Shown here: piece by piece, positions 45,387 to 53,709 of the stretch | Layout: the number at the start of each line of letters is the position of its first letter | Numbering within the stretch: position 1 is the stretch's first letter | Origin: Mucilaginibacter flavidus | Lineage (GTDB): Bacteria; Bacteroidota; Bacteroidia; Sphingobacteriales; Sphingobacteriaceae | DNA length: 64,000 nucleotides | Direction of reading: 5' to 3' | NCBI RefSeq assembly: GCF_024055575.1 | Contig: NZ_JAMXOE010000007.1 | Span: 124,001-188,000, forward strand | The notes under the pieces: model-generated | Databases searched by the model: none | What the model was told of the DNA's origin: nothing | Seen by the model: the letters and a program-made list of their open reading frames with translations, nothing else | Translations under genes and position numbers: made by a program

Positions 45387-45857
45387 TTATAAATCAGTCG
45401 CCATTAATTGCTCTTTCGATAACGATGCATTCAACCAGCCCGCCTCAACAGCGGCGCCATATTTCTTTTGATAAAAGGTTATCGCCGGCTCGTTCCAGTC
45501 AAGCACCTGCCAGCTCATGCCGTTAAAGCCAAGTTCGTTAGCCTCCACGATCAACTTGTCAAAAAGTAATTTGCCAATGCCTTTTCCGCGAGCCGCCTCA
45601 GTCACTATTAAATCCTCCAGGTATAATCGTTGCCCTTTCCAGGTAGAATATCGGATATAATACACCGCGAAACCTAAAATTAGCCCATCGCTTTCGGCCA
45701 CAAATGCCTTCCACACGGGGTTTTTGCCAAATCCGGCGTCTTCAAATTCCTGCAGGGTAACGGTAACTTCCTCTGGCGCGCGTTCAAAAAGGGCCAGTTC
45801 ATTTACCAGTTCCATTAATCGGGGACAATCTTCTTTTTTAGCTATTCTTATTAACAC
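45387..45857 (-). CDS. GNAT N-acetyltransferase
   Basis: A 156-residue GCN5-type acetyltransferase. The acetyl-CoA loop RGKGIGKLLF near 91-100 is clear, preceded by LYLEDLIVTEAA and followed by WQVLDWNEPAITFYQKKYGA near 120-139. The PRLMELVNELALFERAPEEVTVT start is like that of diamine (SSAT-type) acetyltransferases, so a polyamine or small-amine substrate is possible. It uses a GTG start, and that GTG lies in a copy of the local repeat word ATCGTGTTAAT, so repeat and start codon overlap. Confidence 0.88.
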   Translation of the reverse strand: MLIRIAKKEDCPRLMELVNELALFERAPEEVTVTLQEFEDAGFGKNPVWKAFVAESDGLILGFAVYYIRYSTWKGQRLYLEDLIVTEAARGKGIGKLLFDKLIVEANELGFNGMSWQVLDWNEPAITFYQKKYGAAVEAGWLNASLSKEQLMATDL

Positions 45858-45968
45858 GATTTATATGATTTTATTGATTTACACGATATTAACACGATTT
45901 ACATGATTTTACGGATTTACACGATTCTTTAGTCCTGTAAATCTTTTAAATCTCTAAATCGTGTTAAT
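45851..45968. repeat. TTAACACGATTTA(C/T)ATGATTTTA repeats with inverse copy
   Basis: Two copies of a 23-bp unit (45851-45873 and 45890-45912, beginning TTAACACGATTTA) are followed by further GATTTAC words, and the inverse TAAATCGTGTTAATT closes the array at 45954-45968. One end overlaps the GTG start of the GNAT gene, the other overlaps the stop codon of yggS. Confidence 0.85.
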
Positions 45969-46653
45969 TGTTTTTCCAGTGCTTTATCACTCTTTGCCCA
46001 AAAATGGTGCTACCCAGTCTTACCATGTTGCTGCCTTGTTCAATAGCAACTTTATAGTCGGAGGACATACCCATCGATAGGGTATCGAATGATTTATCTT
46101 TCCTGAAAAAGCTTTGTTTTATACCATCGAAGAATGTTTTCAACTCGTAGTACTCGTCCTTTATTTGCTTTTCGTTATCAGTATTTGTAGCAATGCCCAT
46201 CAATCCGCGGATTTTTACGTTTTTTAAAGCAGTGAATTCTTCCGAGCGCAGCAGTTCAATCACCTCATCAAACCCAAGGCCGAATTTTGTTTCTTCGTCC
46301 GCAATATAAACCTGTAACAGGCAGTCGATAACGCGGTTGTGCTTTTCGGCGTGCTTATTAATTTCCTGCAGTAATTTAAGGCTGTCAACAGATTGTATCA
46401 TGCTGATAAAAGGGGCAATATACTTAACCTTGTTACTTTGCAGGTGGCCAATCAGGTGCCATTCAATATCTTTTGGTAGCTGTTCGTACTTTTCTACCAG
46501 TTCCTGCACCATATTTTCGCCAAATAAGCGTTGTCCTGTGTTGTAAGCCTCCAGCACGTCTTCAACCGGTTTGGTTTTCGATACTGCTATCAGCGTTACG
46601 TTTATAAGTTCAGTTTCTTTTTTTAAGCTTTTGATGTTCTCTGCTATGCTCAT
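45964..46653 (-). CDS. YggS-family PLP homeostasis protein
   Basis: The 229-residue protein is a single-domain PLP-binding TIM barrel. The PLP lysine is in LIAVSKTKPVEDV near 21-33; GENMVQELVEKYE near 45-57, EWHLIGHLQSNKVKYI near 64-79, and the phosphate-binding end SMGMSSDYKVAIEQGSNMVRLGSTIFG near 190-216 follow. Relatives (YggS/PROSC) keep free PLP and amino acid pools balanced and lack enzymatic activity. It diverges from the DUF4296-type lipoprotein/mutS2 unit. Its stop codon lies in a repeat. Confidence 0.95.
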   Translation of the reverse strand: MSIAENIKSLKKETELINVTLIAVSKTKPVEDVLEAYNTGQRLFGENMVQELVEKYEQLPKDIEWHLIGHLQSNKVKYIAPFISMIQSVDSLKLLQEINKHAEKHNRVIDCLLQVYIADEETKFGLGFDEVIELLRSEEFTALKNVKIRGLMGIATNTDNEKQIKDEYYELKTFFDGIKQSFFRKDKSFDTLSMGMSSDYKVAIEQGSNMVRLGSTIFGQRVIKHWKNN

Positions 46654-46660
46654 TAATCCG

Positions 46661-46668
46661 TAAATTTG
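46661..46668 (+). promoter_or_regulatory. -7 box for the DUF4296-mutS2 unit
   Basis: TAAATTTG matches TAnnTTTG and lies 30 bp before the ATG at 46698, in the short gap between divergent yggS and the lipoprotein gene. Confidence 0.5.
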
Positions 46669-46697
46669 CCTAAATGTATACGCCGCTAAATTACAGA

Positions 46698-47096
46698 ATG
46701 CATAAATATATCGCCTTGTTTTTTTCAGTATCGCTTTTATTATTTTCGTGCAATGGTGATAACACCCCTAAAGGAATTATAAAACATAAAGAAATGACCA
46801 GCCTTTTAACCGAGGTGCACCTGGTTGACGGGCGCATGTCGGGCATATTTCAATCAGCCGACAGCCTGACGAAATATGGTTCGGTTCGCTACGATGCCTT
46901 GTTCAAACGCTATCATACCGATTCGGTTACATTTAATAAAAGCCTTAAATATTATGCCAGCCAGCCGGCTGAAATGTCTAAAATGTACGACGATATATTG
47001 GCGAACCTGAAATTTAAAACCGATTCATTAAACAAAGCGCAGCGTAAAACCGATTCGCTGAGAAGATTACAAGAACAAAAAGTTAAACCACAATAA
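46698..47096 (+). CDS. Small lipoprotein (DUF4296-like)
   Basis: A 132-residue exported protein. The signal MHKYIALFFSVSLLLFSC ends in a lipobox with Cys18. The mature part has LTEVHLVDGRMSGIF near 37-51 and a second helical stretch FNKSLKYYASQPAEMSKMYDDILANL (about 85-110), features I associate with DUF4296. A polar Lys/Asp tail (DSLNKAQRKTDSLRRLQEQK) ends it. It overlaps mutS2 by one base (TAATG). Function unknown; this gene order next to mutS2 is common in the phylum by memory. Confidence 0.82.
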   Translation: MHKYIALFFSVSLLLFSCNGDNTPKGIIKHKEMTSLLTEVHLVDGRMSGIFQSADSLTKYGSVRYDALFKRYHTDSVTFNKSLKYYASQPAEMSKMYDDILANLKFKTDSLNKAQRKTDSLRRLQEQKVKPQ

Positions 47097-49456
47097 TGCT
47101 TTACCCCGACAATAGTACTGATAAGCTTGGGTTTACCGAGGTAAAGGAACTGATAAAGGCACATTGCCTGAGCGACATGGGCCGCCAGATGGTGGACAAA
47201 ATACAGGTAATGAATAACTACGAGCAAATACGTAAGTTTCTTTACCAGGCCAACGAGTTTAAAAACATCCTGCAAAATGATGCGCCTTTGCCCATCCATC
47301 ATTTTTTTGATATAAAGTCGCTTGCTAACAAAGCTAAAATTGAAGGCGCTTTTTTAAGCGAAGAAGAATTTTACCAGGTACAGGCTTCACTGACCACGGT
47401 ATTCGCAGTCATAGGTTATTTTAATGAGCGCGAAGGTCAATATCCAAACCTGGAAGCTTTGTTCGAGCATTTGCCGATTGAAAAGGCTATCCTCAAAAAG
47501 ATAGATTTGATTATCGACCAAAAAGGGAAGATGCGTCCTAATGCCTCGCGCGATCTGCTGGACATCACCTCGGGCATTGCCAAAGCCGAACAGGAGGCAC
47601 GCCGCAAAATAGACCAGATATTTAAAAGCGCCACGGCAAACAACTGGACCGCCGATGGCTCGTTAACCGTACGAGACGGGCGTTTATGTATTCCTTTGCT
47701 GGCCGAAAATAAGCGTAAGCTGAAGGGGTTTATTCATGATGAGTCGGCTTCCGGCCAAACTGTTTACATGGAGCCAGAGGAAGTATTTTCGCTCAATAAT
47801 AAGATCCGTGACCTTGAATTTGAGCGCCGCCGCGAGATTGTTAAGATACTGACTGCCTTAACGGGCGAATTGAGGCCATATGTCCCGTTACTATTGTCGT
47901 ACCACGGACTGCTGACAAAACTTGATTTTGTACGTGCCAAAGCACTGTTTGCCATTGATATTGAAGGCACCATGCCTGAGGTTGTGAATGAAGCCAGGCT
48001 TAAGCTTACAAATGCCCGCCATCCGTTGTTACTGCTGAACTTTAAAAAAGAAGGGAAAACAGTGGTGCCCTTAAACGTGCAGATTGACGAAGGCACACGC
48101 ATCGTCGTGGTATCGGGGCCTAACGCCGGTGGTAAATCTGTATGTATGAAAACCGTTGGGCTGCTGCAAATGATGGTGCAGGCAGGGTTGCTGATTTCTG
48201 CGGCTGAAGGCAGTGTTGCCGGAGTGTTTAAGCAATTATTTGTCGATATCGGTGACGACCAGTCTATTGAGAGCGATTTGAGTACTTACAGCGCGCACCT
48301 GTCAAAAATGAAAAACTTTGTGGAGCAGGCCAATGGTAAGACACTGATACTAATTGATGAATTTGGTACAGGTACCGACCCACAGTTTGGTGGCCCGATT
48401 GCTGAGGCTGTGTTGGAATCATTAAACCAGAAAAAGGTACGGGGTATGGTGACTACCCACTACTCAAACCTTAAAATATTTGCAAGCCACACCGAAGGGA
48501 TTGAAAACGCATCCATGTTGTTTAACAATGTTGAGATGAAACCCCTTTACATATTGGAAGTTGGCAAACCCGGCAGCTCGTATGCTTTTGAGATTGCACA
48601 AAAAATTGGTCTACCACAAAATGTGCTTAATCTTGCGAAAAACAAAATAAGTGCCGGTCAAAAAAAGGTAGATACCTTGCTGGTTGATTTGGAACGTGAA
48701 AAAAAAGAAATTTACGACAGCAAAATAAAACTCGAACGCCAGCAGCGCCAGGTAAATACGTTACTTGCCGAAAACGAGAAGCTGAAAAGCTATTTAGAGG
48801 AAAATAAAAAGGCGCTGATCAAGGATGCTAAAGACCAGGCAAAAAATATAATTTTAAATGCCAACAAGCTGGTTGAAAACACGATATCCGAAATTAAAAG
48901 CAGCAATGCCGATAAAGAGATAACAAAAAACTTACGCGAGAACTTAAGCCGGGAGTTGCAAAAAAATACAGTTAAACCGGTTGTAGTTAAACCAGCCCAA
49001 ACTGAAGATGAAGAATTAAAGCCCGGCGACTGGGTAAAACTAACCGACAGCGAAACTACCGGCCAGGTAATAGAATTGATAAAGGATAACGTGGTGATTG
49101 CCATTGGCGATTTACGCACCGTGGCTAAAAGAAAGCGGGTGATGAAGGTGTCAAAATCTGCGGTGCCGAAGGAGATACGCAAGAGTTACAGTCAAACCAA
49201 TGACATGGCCAGCTTTAGCCCAGAGATTGATGTGCGCGGCATGCGGACAGAGGATGCGCTGGGCAATATTGAGCGGCTGTTTGACCGTGCGGTAATGATG
49301 GGATTTGGCAACCTGAAGATAATTCATGGAAAGGGTGATGGCATCCTCCGTAAAATGATACGCCAATATTTAAAAAAATACGAACAGGTTGACCGTATGG
49401 AAGATGAGCATTTAGACAGGGGCGGAGATGGGATTACTTATGTATATTTGAAATAG
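47096..49456 (+). CDS. mutS2: Endonuclease MutS2
   Basis: The 786-residue protein has the MutS core and ATPase domains without mismatch-recognition domains. Walker A GPNAGGKS is at 341-348, the Walker B region is in LILIDEFGTGTDPQFG near 419-434, a long coiled coil covers about 510-650, and a C-terminal Smr nuclease domain begins at DVRGMRTEDALGNIE near 708, with the IIHGKGDGILRK motif near 742-753. MutS2 proteins suppress recombination and in some species split collided ribosomes. It begins in the last base of the lipoprotein stop codon. Confidence 0.95.
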   Translation: MLYPDNSTDKLGFTEVKELIKAHCLSDMGRQMVDKIQVMNNYEQIRKFLYQANEFKNILQNDAPLPIHHFFDIKSLANKAKIEGAFLSEEEFYQVQASLTTVFAVIGYFNEREGQYPNLEALFEHLPIEKAILKKIDLIIDQKGKMRPNASRDLLDITSGIAKAEQEARRKIDQIFKSATANNWTADGSLTVRDGRLCIPLLAENKRKLKGFIHDESASGQTVYMEPEEVFSLNNKIRDLEFERRREIVKILTALTGELRPYVPLLLSYHGLLTKLDFVRAKALFAIDIEGTMPEVVNEARLKLTNARHPLLLLNFKKEGKTVVPLNVQIDEGTRIVVVSGPNAGGKSVCMKTVGLLQMMVQAGLLISAAEGSVAGVFKQLFVDIGDDQSIESDLSTYSAHLSKMKNFVEQANGKTLILIDEFGTGTDPQFGGPIAEAVLESLNQKKVRGMVTTHYSNLKIFASHTEGIENASMLFNNVEMKPLYILEVGKPGSSYAFEIAQKIGLPQNVLNLAKNKISAGQKKVDTLLVDLEREKKEIYDSKIKLERQQRQVNTLLAENEKLKSYLEENKKALIKDAKDQAKNIILNANKLVENTISEIKSSNADKEITKNLRENLSRELQKNTVKPVVVKPAQTEDEELKPGDWVKLTDSETTGQVIELIKDNVVIAIGDLRTVAKRKRVMKVSKSAVPKEIRKSYSQTNDMASFSPEIDVRGMRTEDALGNIERLFDRAVMMGFGNLKIIHGKGDGILRKMIRQYLKKYEQVDRMEDEHLDRGGDGITYVYLK

Positions 49457-49499
49457 AACCTGGATTAAGCAGATTTTTCGGATTTTTCTGATTTGAAAT

Positions 49500-50576
49500 A
49501 TGAACAGTAGATTTTTAATTTTTTTTAGTGCGATTTTAATAAGTTTAAGCTCCGCTGCACAAACCGCCATTAAATTTAACGACCCGCACATCCACTATAT
49601 GGGCCGGATTGCCATGCGTGATAGTGCTGCGGAGCTTTCCTGGTCGGCGAATTCAATAAAAATTAACTTTAGCGGTACCGGTGTTAGCGCCACTTTAAGG
49701 GATGAACGCTCAGATAACAACTATAATGTGATTATTGACGGCAAAGTTGTCAGTAAGCTGCATCCTGAAAAGGATAAAAAGGATTATGTACTGGCATCAG
49801 GACTACCAGTCGGCAAGCACACGCTCGAACTGTTCAAACGCACCGAATGGGCAATGGGCAAAACCTGGTTTTACGGACTAACACTTGCCAAAGGAAGCAA
49901 AATATTAGCAGCCCCGGCCACCAAAAAACATAAAATAGAATACTTTGGCGATTCGATTAGCTGTGGCTATGCAGATGAGGATACAACAGGGCAGGACAGG
50001 GGCTCCAGCCCTTATGAAAATGGATATATCAGCTACTCTGCGATAACCGCCCGCCACTATAATGCAGAGTTTTACAATACCTCAAAAAGCGGTATAGGTA
50101 TAACGGTGAGTTGGTTTCCCCTGGTTATGTCTGAAATGTACGACCGGCTGGATGCCACCAATCCCGACAGTAAATGGGATTTTTCAAAATATACGCCCGA
50201 CCTGGTAATTATTAACCTGTTTCAAAATGACTCATGGATTGTTAAACTGACCGACAACGAGCAGTTTAAGGCAAAGTTTGGTACAACTGCCCCAACCAAT
50301 GAATTTATTATAAACGCCTACCGCAGTTTCGTAAAAAGCGTACGGTCGAAATATCCTAAAGCAAAGATTGTGTGTATACTGGGCAGTATGGATGCTACCA
50401 AGGCAGGCTCGCCATGGCCCGGGTATATTGATAAAGCTGTGGCCGGTTTAAACGATAAAAATATTTACACTCATTTTATTCCCTACAAAAATACCAACGG
50501 ACATCCCAGCGTCAAAGAACAGCAAGCAATGGCTGATGATTTGATTGGATATTTGGATGGTGTAGTTAAATGGTGA
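49500..50576 (+). CDS. SGNH/GDSL esterase, CE2-like
   Basis: A 358-residue exported protein with a signal peptide (about 1-20). An N-terminal beta-sandwich (about 25-130) is followed by the SGNH hydrolase domain with the nucleophile in EYFGDSISCGYAD (about 148-160), Asn in NLFQNDSW (about 238-245) and the catalytic His in NGHPSVKEQQAMAD near 335-348. This two-domain layout is that of carbohydrate esterase family 2, which removes acetyl groups from plant polysaccharides. No linked glycoside hydrolase is adjacent. A hairpin-rich repeat follows the gene. Confidence 0.87.
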   Translation: MNSRFLIFFSAILISLSSAAQTAIKFNDPHIHYMGRIAMRDSAAELSWSANSIKINFSGTGVSATLRDERSDNNYNVIIDGKVVSKLHPEKDKKDYVLASGLPVGKHTLELFKRTEWAMGKTWFYGLTLAKGSKILAAPATKKHKIEYFGDSISCGYADEDTTGQDRGSSPYENGYISYSAITARHYNAEFYNTSKSGIGITVSWFPLVMSEMYDRLDATNPDSKWDFSKYTPDLVIINLFQNDSWIVKLTDNEQFKAKFGTTAPTNEFIINAYRSFVKSVRSKYPKAKIVCILGSMDATKAGSPWPGYIDKAVAGLNDKNIYTHFIPYKNTNGHPSVKEQQAMADDLIGYLDGVVKW

Positions 50577-50592
50577 GTTGTAATAAAACTAT

Positions 50593-50690
50593 GTAATGCT
50601 GAACTTGTTTCAGCACCCCATTTACTAAGTCTGATATGCATGGCGATGACCTTTATGATGAGGTGCCGAAATAAATTCGGCATGACGATA
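50593..50690. repeat. Pair of inverted hairpin repeats after the esterase gene
   Basis: TGCTGAACTTGTTTCAGCA (50597-50615) and TGCCGAAATAAATTCGGCA (50664-50682) are each near-palindromes, and the second element in inverse orientation resembles the first (GTCATGC...GCACC flanks). By memory such elements are widespread in Sphingobacteriaceae spacers. The pair sits between two convergent genes. Confidence 0.8.
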
Positions 50691-50713
50691 GTCGTTTAGC
50701 CTTTCGAACTAAT

Positions 50714-51280
50714 TCACCTTTCTGTATGCTCTGCCTCATCTTCGCCAACCTTTTGCTGGTCGGGTACTTCGTTAGAGCCGGGGATATTGGGTTCGTTTTC
50801 GTTATCGGCAGTGCCTTCCTGATAGCCGGTTTCTTCGTGCGGACGGTCGTTCTCGCCATCGCCGCGTTCTTCCGGCTTTTCCGGCTTCGGTGTTTCATTG
50901 TGCCAGTTGGCATAAGGTTGAGCTTTGGCATAATCCGGCTCGCCGTCCTGGCTTTTTAATTTAAAGTTGGTATCCTCAGGGTGCTCTTCCGACGGCTCAG
51001 TGCGGGCAAAGTAGGCATTAGAGTATCCGGCGTTTTGCGATGGGTTATTCTTATCATCACCCGCCGGTGTTTTACTGTTTTTGCCAAAACTATGGCCGCC
51101 CATAGCCTGGCCTTCCTGTACCGGCTTCATATTGTTTTCGCTTTTGCCGTATAAATTCCGCTCGAGGTGTTCTTCAGTTAAATTTTTGTCATCATTAACA
51201 CGCCATGCCTTTGGTTTATCAGCCGGCTTATTTGGAGAATTGTCCCAATCATCCAAATGCTTGTTGTTGTTAAATTCCAT
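50714..51280 (-). CDS. Hydrophilic, probably disordered protein of unknown function
   Basis: A 188-residue protein very rich in Asn, Glu, Pro, Gly and Lys with no hydrophobic core, signal or membrane segment. Recurring short stretches such as NSPNKPADKPKAW, PEKPEERGDGENDRPHEE and NENEPNIPGSNE suggest disorder. I do not recognise it. MEFNNNKHLDDWDN at 51280 is the chosen start because the upstream codons look like spacer. It might be a general stress-type hydrophilin, but that is only a resemblance in composition. Confidence 0.65.
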   Translation of the reverse strand: MEFNNNKHLDDWDNSPNKPADKPKAWRVNDDKNLTEEHLERNLYGKSENNMKPVQEGQAMGGHSFGKNSKTPAGDDKNNPSQNAGYSNAYFARTEPSEEHPEDTNFKLKSQDGEPDYAKAQPYANWHNETPKPEKPEERGDGENDRPHEETGYQEGTADNENEPNIPGSNEVPDQQKVGEDEAEHTER

Positions 51281-51435
51281 AGTTTGTTTGTTGATGTATA
51301 GATAATTACGATTGGGGAGGAGAATTGTTTTCATTAGTTGATAGTAGCTGCGGTTAGTGTTATAAATACAACTATTTCAGCTACTCTTTTTTTAGGCTAT
51401 GAACCATGAACTATCAACCATGAACTAAAAAACAC

Positions 51436-51443
51436 TAATTTTG
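51436..51443 (+). promoter_or_regulatory. -7 box upstream of scoA
   Basis: TAATTTTG matches TAnnTTTG and ends 18 bp before the ATG at 51462. Just upstream (51398-51430) the words ATGAACCATGAACT and ATCAACCATGAACT repeat, another local array. Confidence 0.5.
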
Positions 51444-51461
51444 CCACACCAATTATAAAAC

Positions 51462-52160
51462 ATGAATAAAACAGTTAGCAATGCTGATGAAGCCGTGAGC
51501 GATATTCAGGATGGCATGACCTTAATGATGGGCGGCTTCGGCATGAGTGGTCTGCCCGAAAAATGCATAGCAGCTTTAGTTAAAAAAGGAGTTAAGGACC
51601 TTACCTGCATTTCAAACAATGCAGGTGTCGACGATTTTGGCATTGGGCTGATGTTGAAACAGCGCCAGGTTAAAAAAATGATATCGTCGTATGTTGGCGA
51701 AAACGCTGAGTTTGAGCGCCAGTTGTTGAGCGGTGAGCTGGAGGTTGAACTGATACCACAAGGAACCCTTGCCACCCGTTGCATGGCAGCCGGCTACGGT
51801 ATGCCTGCAATTTTTACGCCTGCAGGAATCGGTACTGAAGTAGCTATAGGTAAAGAAATCCGCAATTTCAATGGTAAAGAATACCTAATGGAGATGGCTT
51901 TTGAAGCCGATTTCGCCATCGTTAAAGCGTGGAAGGGCGATACTATGGGCAACCTGATATACCGCGCTACAGCCCGTAATTTTAATGCAGTTATGGCCAT
52001 GGCGGGTAAAATCACTATTGCCGAAGTGGAAGAGCTTGTGGAACCTGGTGAGCTTGATCCCAATTTTATTCATACTCCGGGGATTTATGTGCATAGGATA
52101 TTCCAGGGTGTGAATTATGAAAAGAGGATTGAACAACGCACGGTTCGCAAAAGGACATAA
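51462..52160 (+). CDS. scoA: 3-oxoacid CoA-transferase subunit A
   Basis: The 232-residue alpha subunit of a class I CoA transferase (SCOT-like). MMGGFGMSGLPEKCIAAL (21-38), the IPQGTLATRCMAAGYGMPAIFTPAG region near 98-122 and FEADFAIVKAWKGDTMGNLIYR near 146-167 are family hallmarks. With the B subunit it swaps CoA between succinyl-CoA and acetoacetate or related acids. The B gene lies 176 bp downstream, an unusually wide gap that contains a widespread repeat; the pair usually lies adjacent. Confidence 0.93.
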   Translation: MNKTVSNADEAVSDIQDGMTLMMGGFGMSGLPEKCIAALVKKGVKDLTCISNNAGVDDFGIGLMLKQRQVKKMISSYVGENAEFERQLLSGELEVELIPQGTLATRCMAAGYGMPAIFTPAGIGTEVAIGKEIRNFNGKEYLMEMAFEADFAIVKAWKGDTMGNLIYRATARNFNAVMAMAGKITIAEVEELVEPGELDPNFIHTPGIYVHRIFQGVNYEKRIEQRTVRKRT

Positions 52161-52260
52161 CCAAGCGTCATCTGAACGTGCTAATCAGGCACCGATAAAC
52201 TGCGTGGTGACCTGACGGAAGCTTTTAGGCTGCCACAAACTAAAGGTCCTTGAATGTCCT

Positions 52261-52300
52261 GCGTAGAGGTTGCTTCGTTCCTCGCAATGACGGATGGGAA
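52261..52300. repeat. TTGCTTCGTTCCTCGCAATGAC element between scoA and scoB
   Basis: The word TTGCTTCGTTCCTCGCAA, followed by TGAC, at 52270-52291 is the same as part of the inverted repeat at 57383-57420. It is an intergenic element placed in the scoA-scoB gap. Confidence 0.75.
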
Positions 52301-52336
52301 ATCGGTTGATAATAAATACTATAAGTAAAAAAGCAA

Positions 52337-52993
52337 ATGCTTGACAAAGAAGGAATAGCAAAACGTATTGCTAAGGAAATTAAAGACGGTTACTATGTAA
52401 ACCTGGGCATAGGTATACCAACGCTGGTGGCTAATTACATTCCGGAAAATATTGATGTGGTGCTGCAGTCGGAAAATGGGTTGCTGGGAATGGGGCCGTT
52501 CCCGTTTGAGGGGGAAGAGGATGCTGACATAATTAATGCAGGCAAGCAAACTATTACCATGTTGCCCGGTTCGGCAGTGTTTGATTCTGCTATGAGCTTT
52601 GGGATGATACGGGCGAAGAAAGTAAACCTTACGATTTTAGGCGCCATGGAAGTATCCGAAAACGGCGATATTGCCAACTGGAAAATTCCCGGCAAAATGG
52701 TGAAAGGCATGGGCGGTGCGATGGACTTGGTGGCATCGGCAGAAAATATAATTGTGGCCATGCAGCATGTAAACAAAGCAGGTGAATCAAAGCTGTTGCC
52801 AAATTGTACCTTACCCTTAACTGGCGTTAACTGCGTTAAAAAAATCGTTACTGAATTAGCAGTACTTGATGTATTGCCAGAAGGCGGCTTTAAATTGCTG
52901 GAACGTGCTCCTGGGGTGAGTGTTGAAGAAATTAGGAAGGCGACTGCGGGGAAATTAATTATTGAGGGGGATATTCCCGAGATGATAATTTGA
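52337..52993 (+). CDS. scoB: 3-oxoacid CoA-transferase subunit B
   Basis: The 218-residue beta subunit. VNLGIGIPTLVANYIP (21-36), the catalytic Glu in LQSENGLLGMGPFP (about 43-56), GSAVFDSAMSFGMIRAKKVNLTILGAMEVSENGDIANWKIPGKMVKGMGGAMDLV-type blocks (about 79-130) are clear. It pairs with the alpha subunit upstream for the reaction described there. The TGA stop is the first base set of the repeat word TGATTTGAAGAT, so gene end and repeat overlap. Confidence 0.93.
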   Translation: MLDKEGIAKRIAKEIKDGYYVNLGIGIPTLVANYIPENIDVVLQSENGLLGMGPFPFEGEEDADIINAGKQTITMLPGSAVFDSAMSFGMIRAKKVNLTILGAMEVSENGDIANWKIPGKMVKGMGGAMDLVASAENIIVAMQHVNKAGESKLLPNCTLPLTGVNCVKKIVTELAVLDVLPEGGFKLLERAPGVSVEEIRKATAGKLIIEGDIPEMII

Positions 52994-53079
52994 TTTGAAG
53001 ATTTGATGGTGTGCTGATTTGAAGATGACGAATGAATACTTTTTGATTTTCAAATTTTCAAATCGGCACATCTTCAAAT
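52991..53079. repeat. ATTTGAAGAT repeats bridging two convergent stop codons
   Basis: GATTTGAAGAT occurs directly at 52992-53002 and 53016-53026, and the inverse ATCTTCAAAT lies at 53069-53079. The stop codon of scoB (52991-52993) and that of udk (53074-53076, minus strand) both read TGA within a copy of this word. The inverted ends can pair. Confidence 0.85.
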
Positions 53080-53709
53080 TAAAACACGCTGCCTTAAATC
53101 CCTCGATATCTCCTCCGTAACACAAATAATATCTTCAGCTTTGTGGCTGTTATTTACGATTATCTTATCGCATTCGCCTTTATAAGGCAGCAGGAACTCT
53201 TTGTACGCAGGTGTTACATGATTTGCCCATCTGTACATCACATCCTCGTGCGAATAGCCGCGTTCCAGTAAATCGCGCTTAAGGCGGCGTTGCAGGGCGA
53301 TGTCATTATCAGCTTCGATGAAGATCTTTAGGTCAAGTGTTTCGGCGATCTTTTTAAAGTGAAGAATAAACAAGCCTTCAACAATAATGATGGGTGCAGA
53401 TTTTATCTCCAGTATTTTAGGGATAGCATCAGGATTATTAAAAGTGTATTCTTTTTTAACTATGGTTTGGCCGTTAATCAGGCTGTCAATGTCTGCCTCA
53501 AAATGGTCATGATCGATAGTTGAAGGGAGATCGAAGTTATAGTACATATTTTCTTCCTTGGTCATGTGATGGGCCACAGGAAAATAGTAGTCATCCTGCG
53601 ATACCAGGCAAACCTCATCCGCAGAAAAATGCTCTAAAAAACACTTCAAAAAAAAAGTCTTGCCGGAGCCACTTCCCCCGGCAATACCAATTATATATGG
53701 TTTATTCAT
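53074..53709 (-). CDS. udk: Uridine kinase
   Basis: The 211-residue kinase phosphorylates uridine and cytidine for pyrimidine salvage. Walker A GGSGSGKT is at 11-18, the substrate region SQDDYYFPV near 38-46, FDLPSTIDHDHFEADIDSLI near 59-78 and VEGLFILHFKKI near 109-120 follow, typical of the uridine kinase family; SHEDVMYRWANHVTPAYKEF near 153-172 is also conserved. It overlaps the LysM gene by 8 bp and so is read with it. Its TGA stop lies inside a repeat word shared with scoB. Confidence 0.92.
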   Translation of the reverse strand: MNKPYIIGIAGGSGSGKTFFLKCFLEHFSADEVCLVSQDDYYFPVAHHMTKEENMYYNFDLPSTIDHDHFEADIDSLINGQTIVKKEYTFNNPDAIPKILEIKSAPIIIVEGLFILHFKKIAETLDLKIFIEADNDIALQRRLKRDLLERGYSHEDVMYRWANHVTPAYKEFLLPYKGECDKIIVNNSHKAEDIICVTEEISRDLRQRVLI

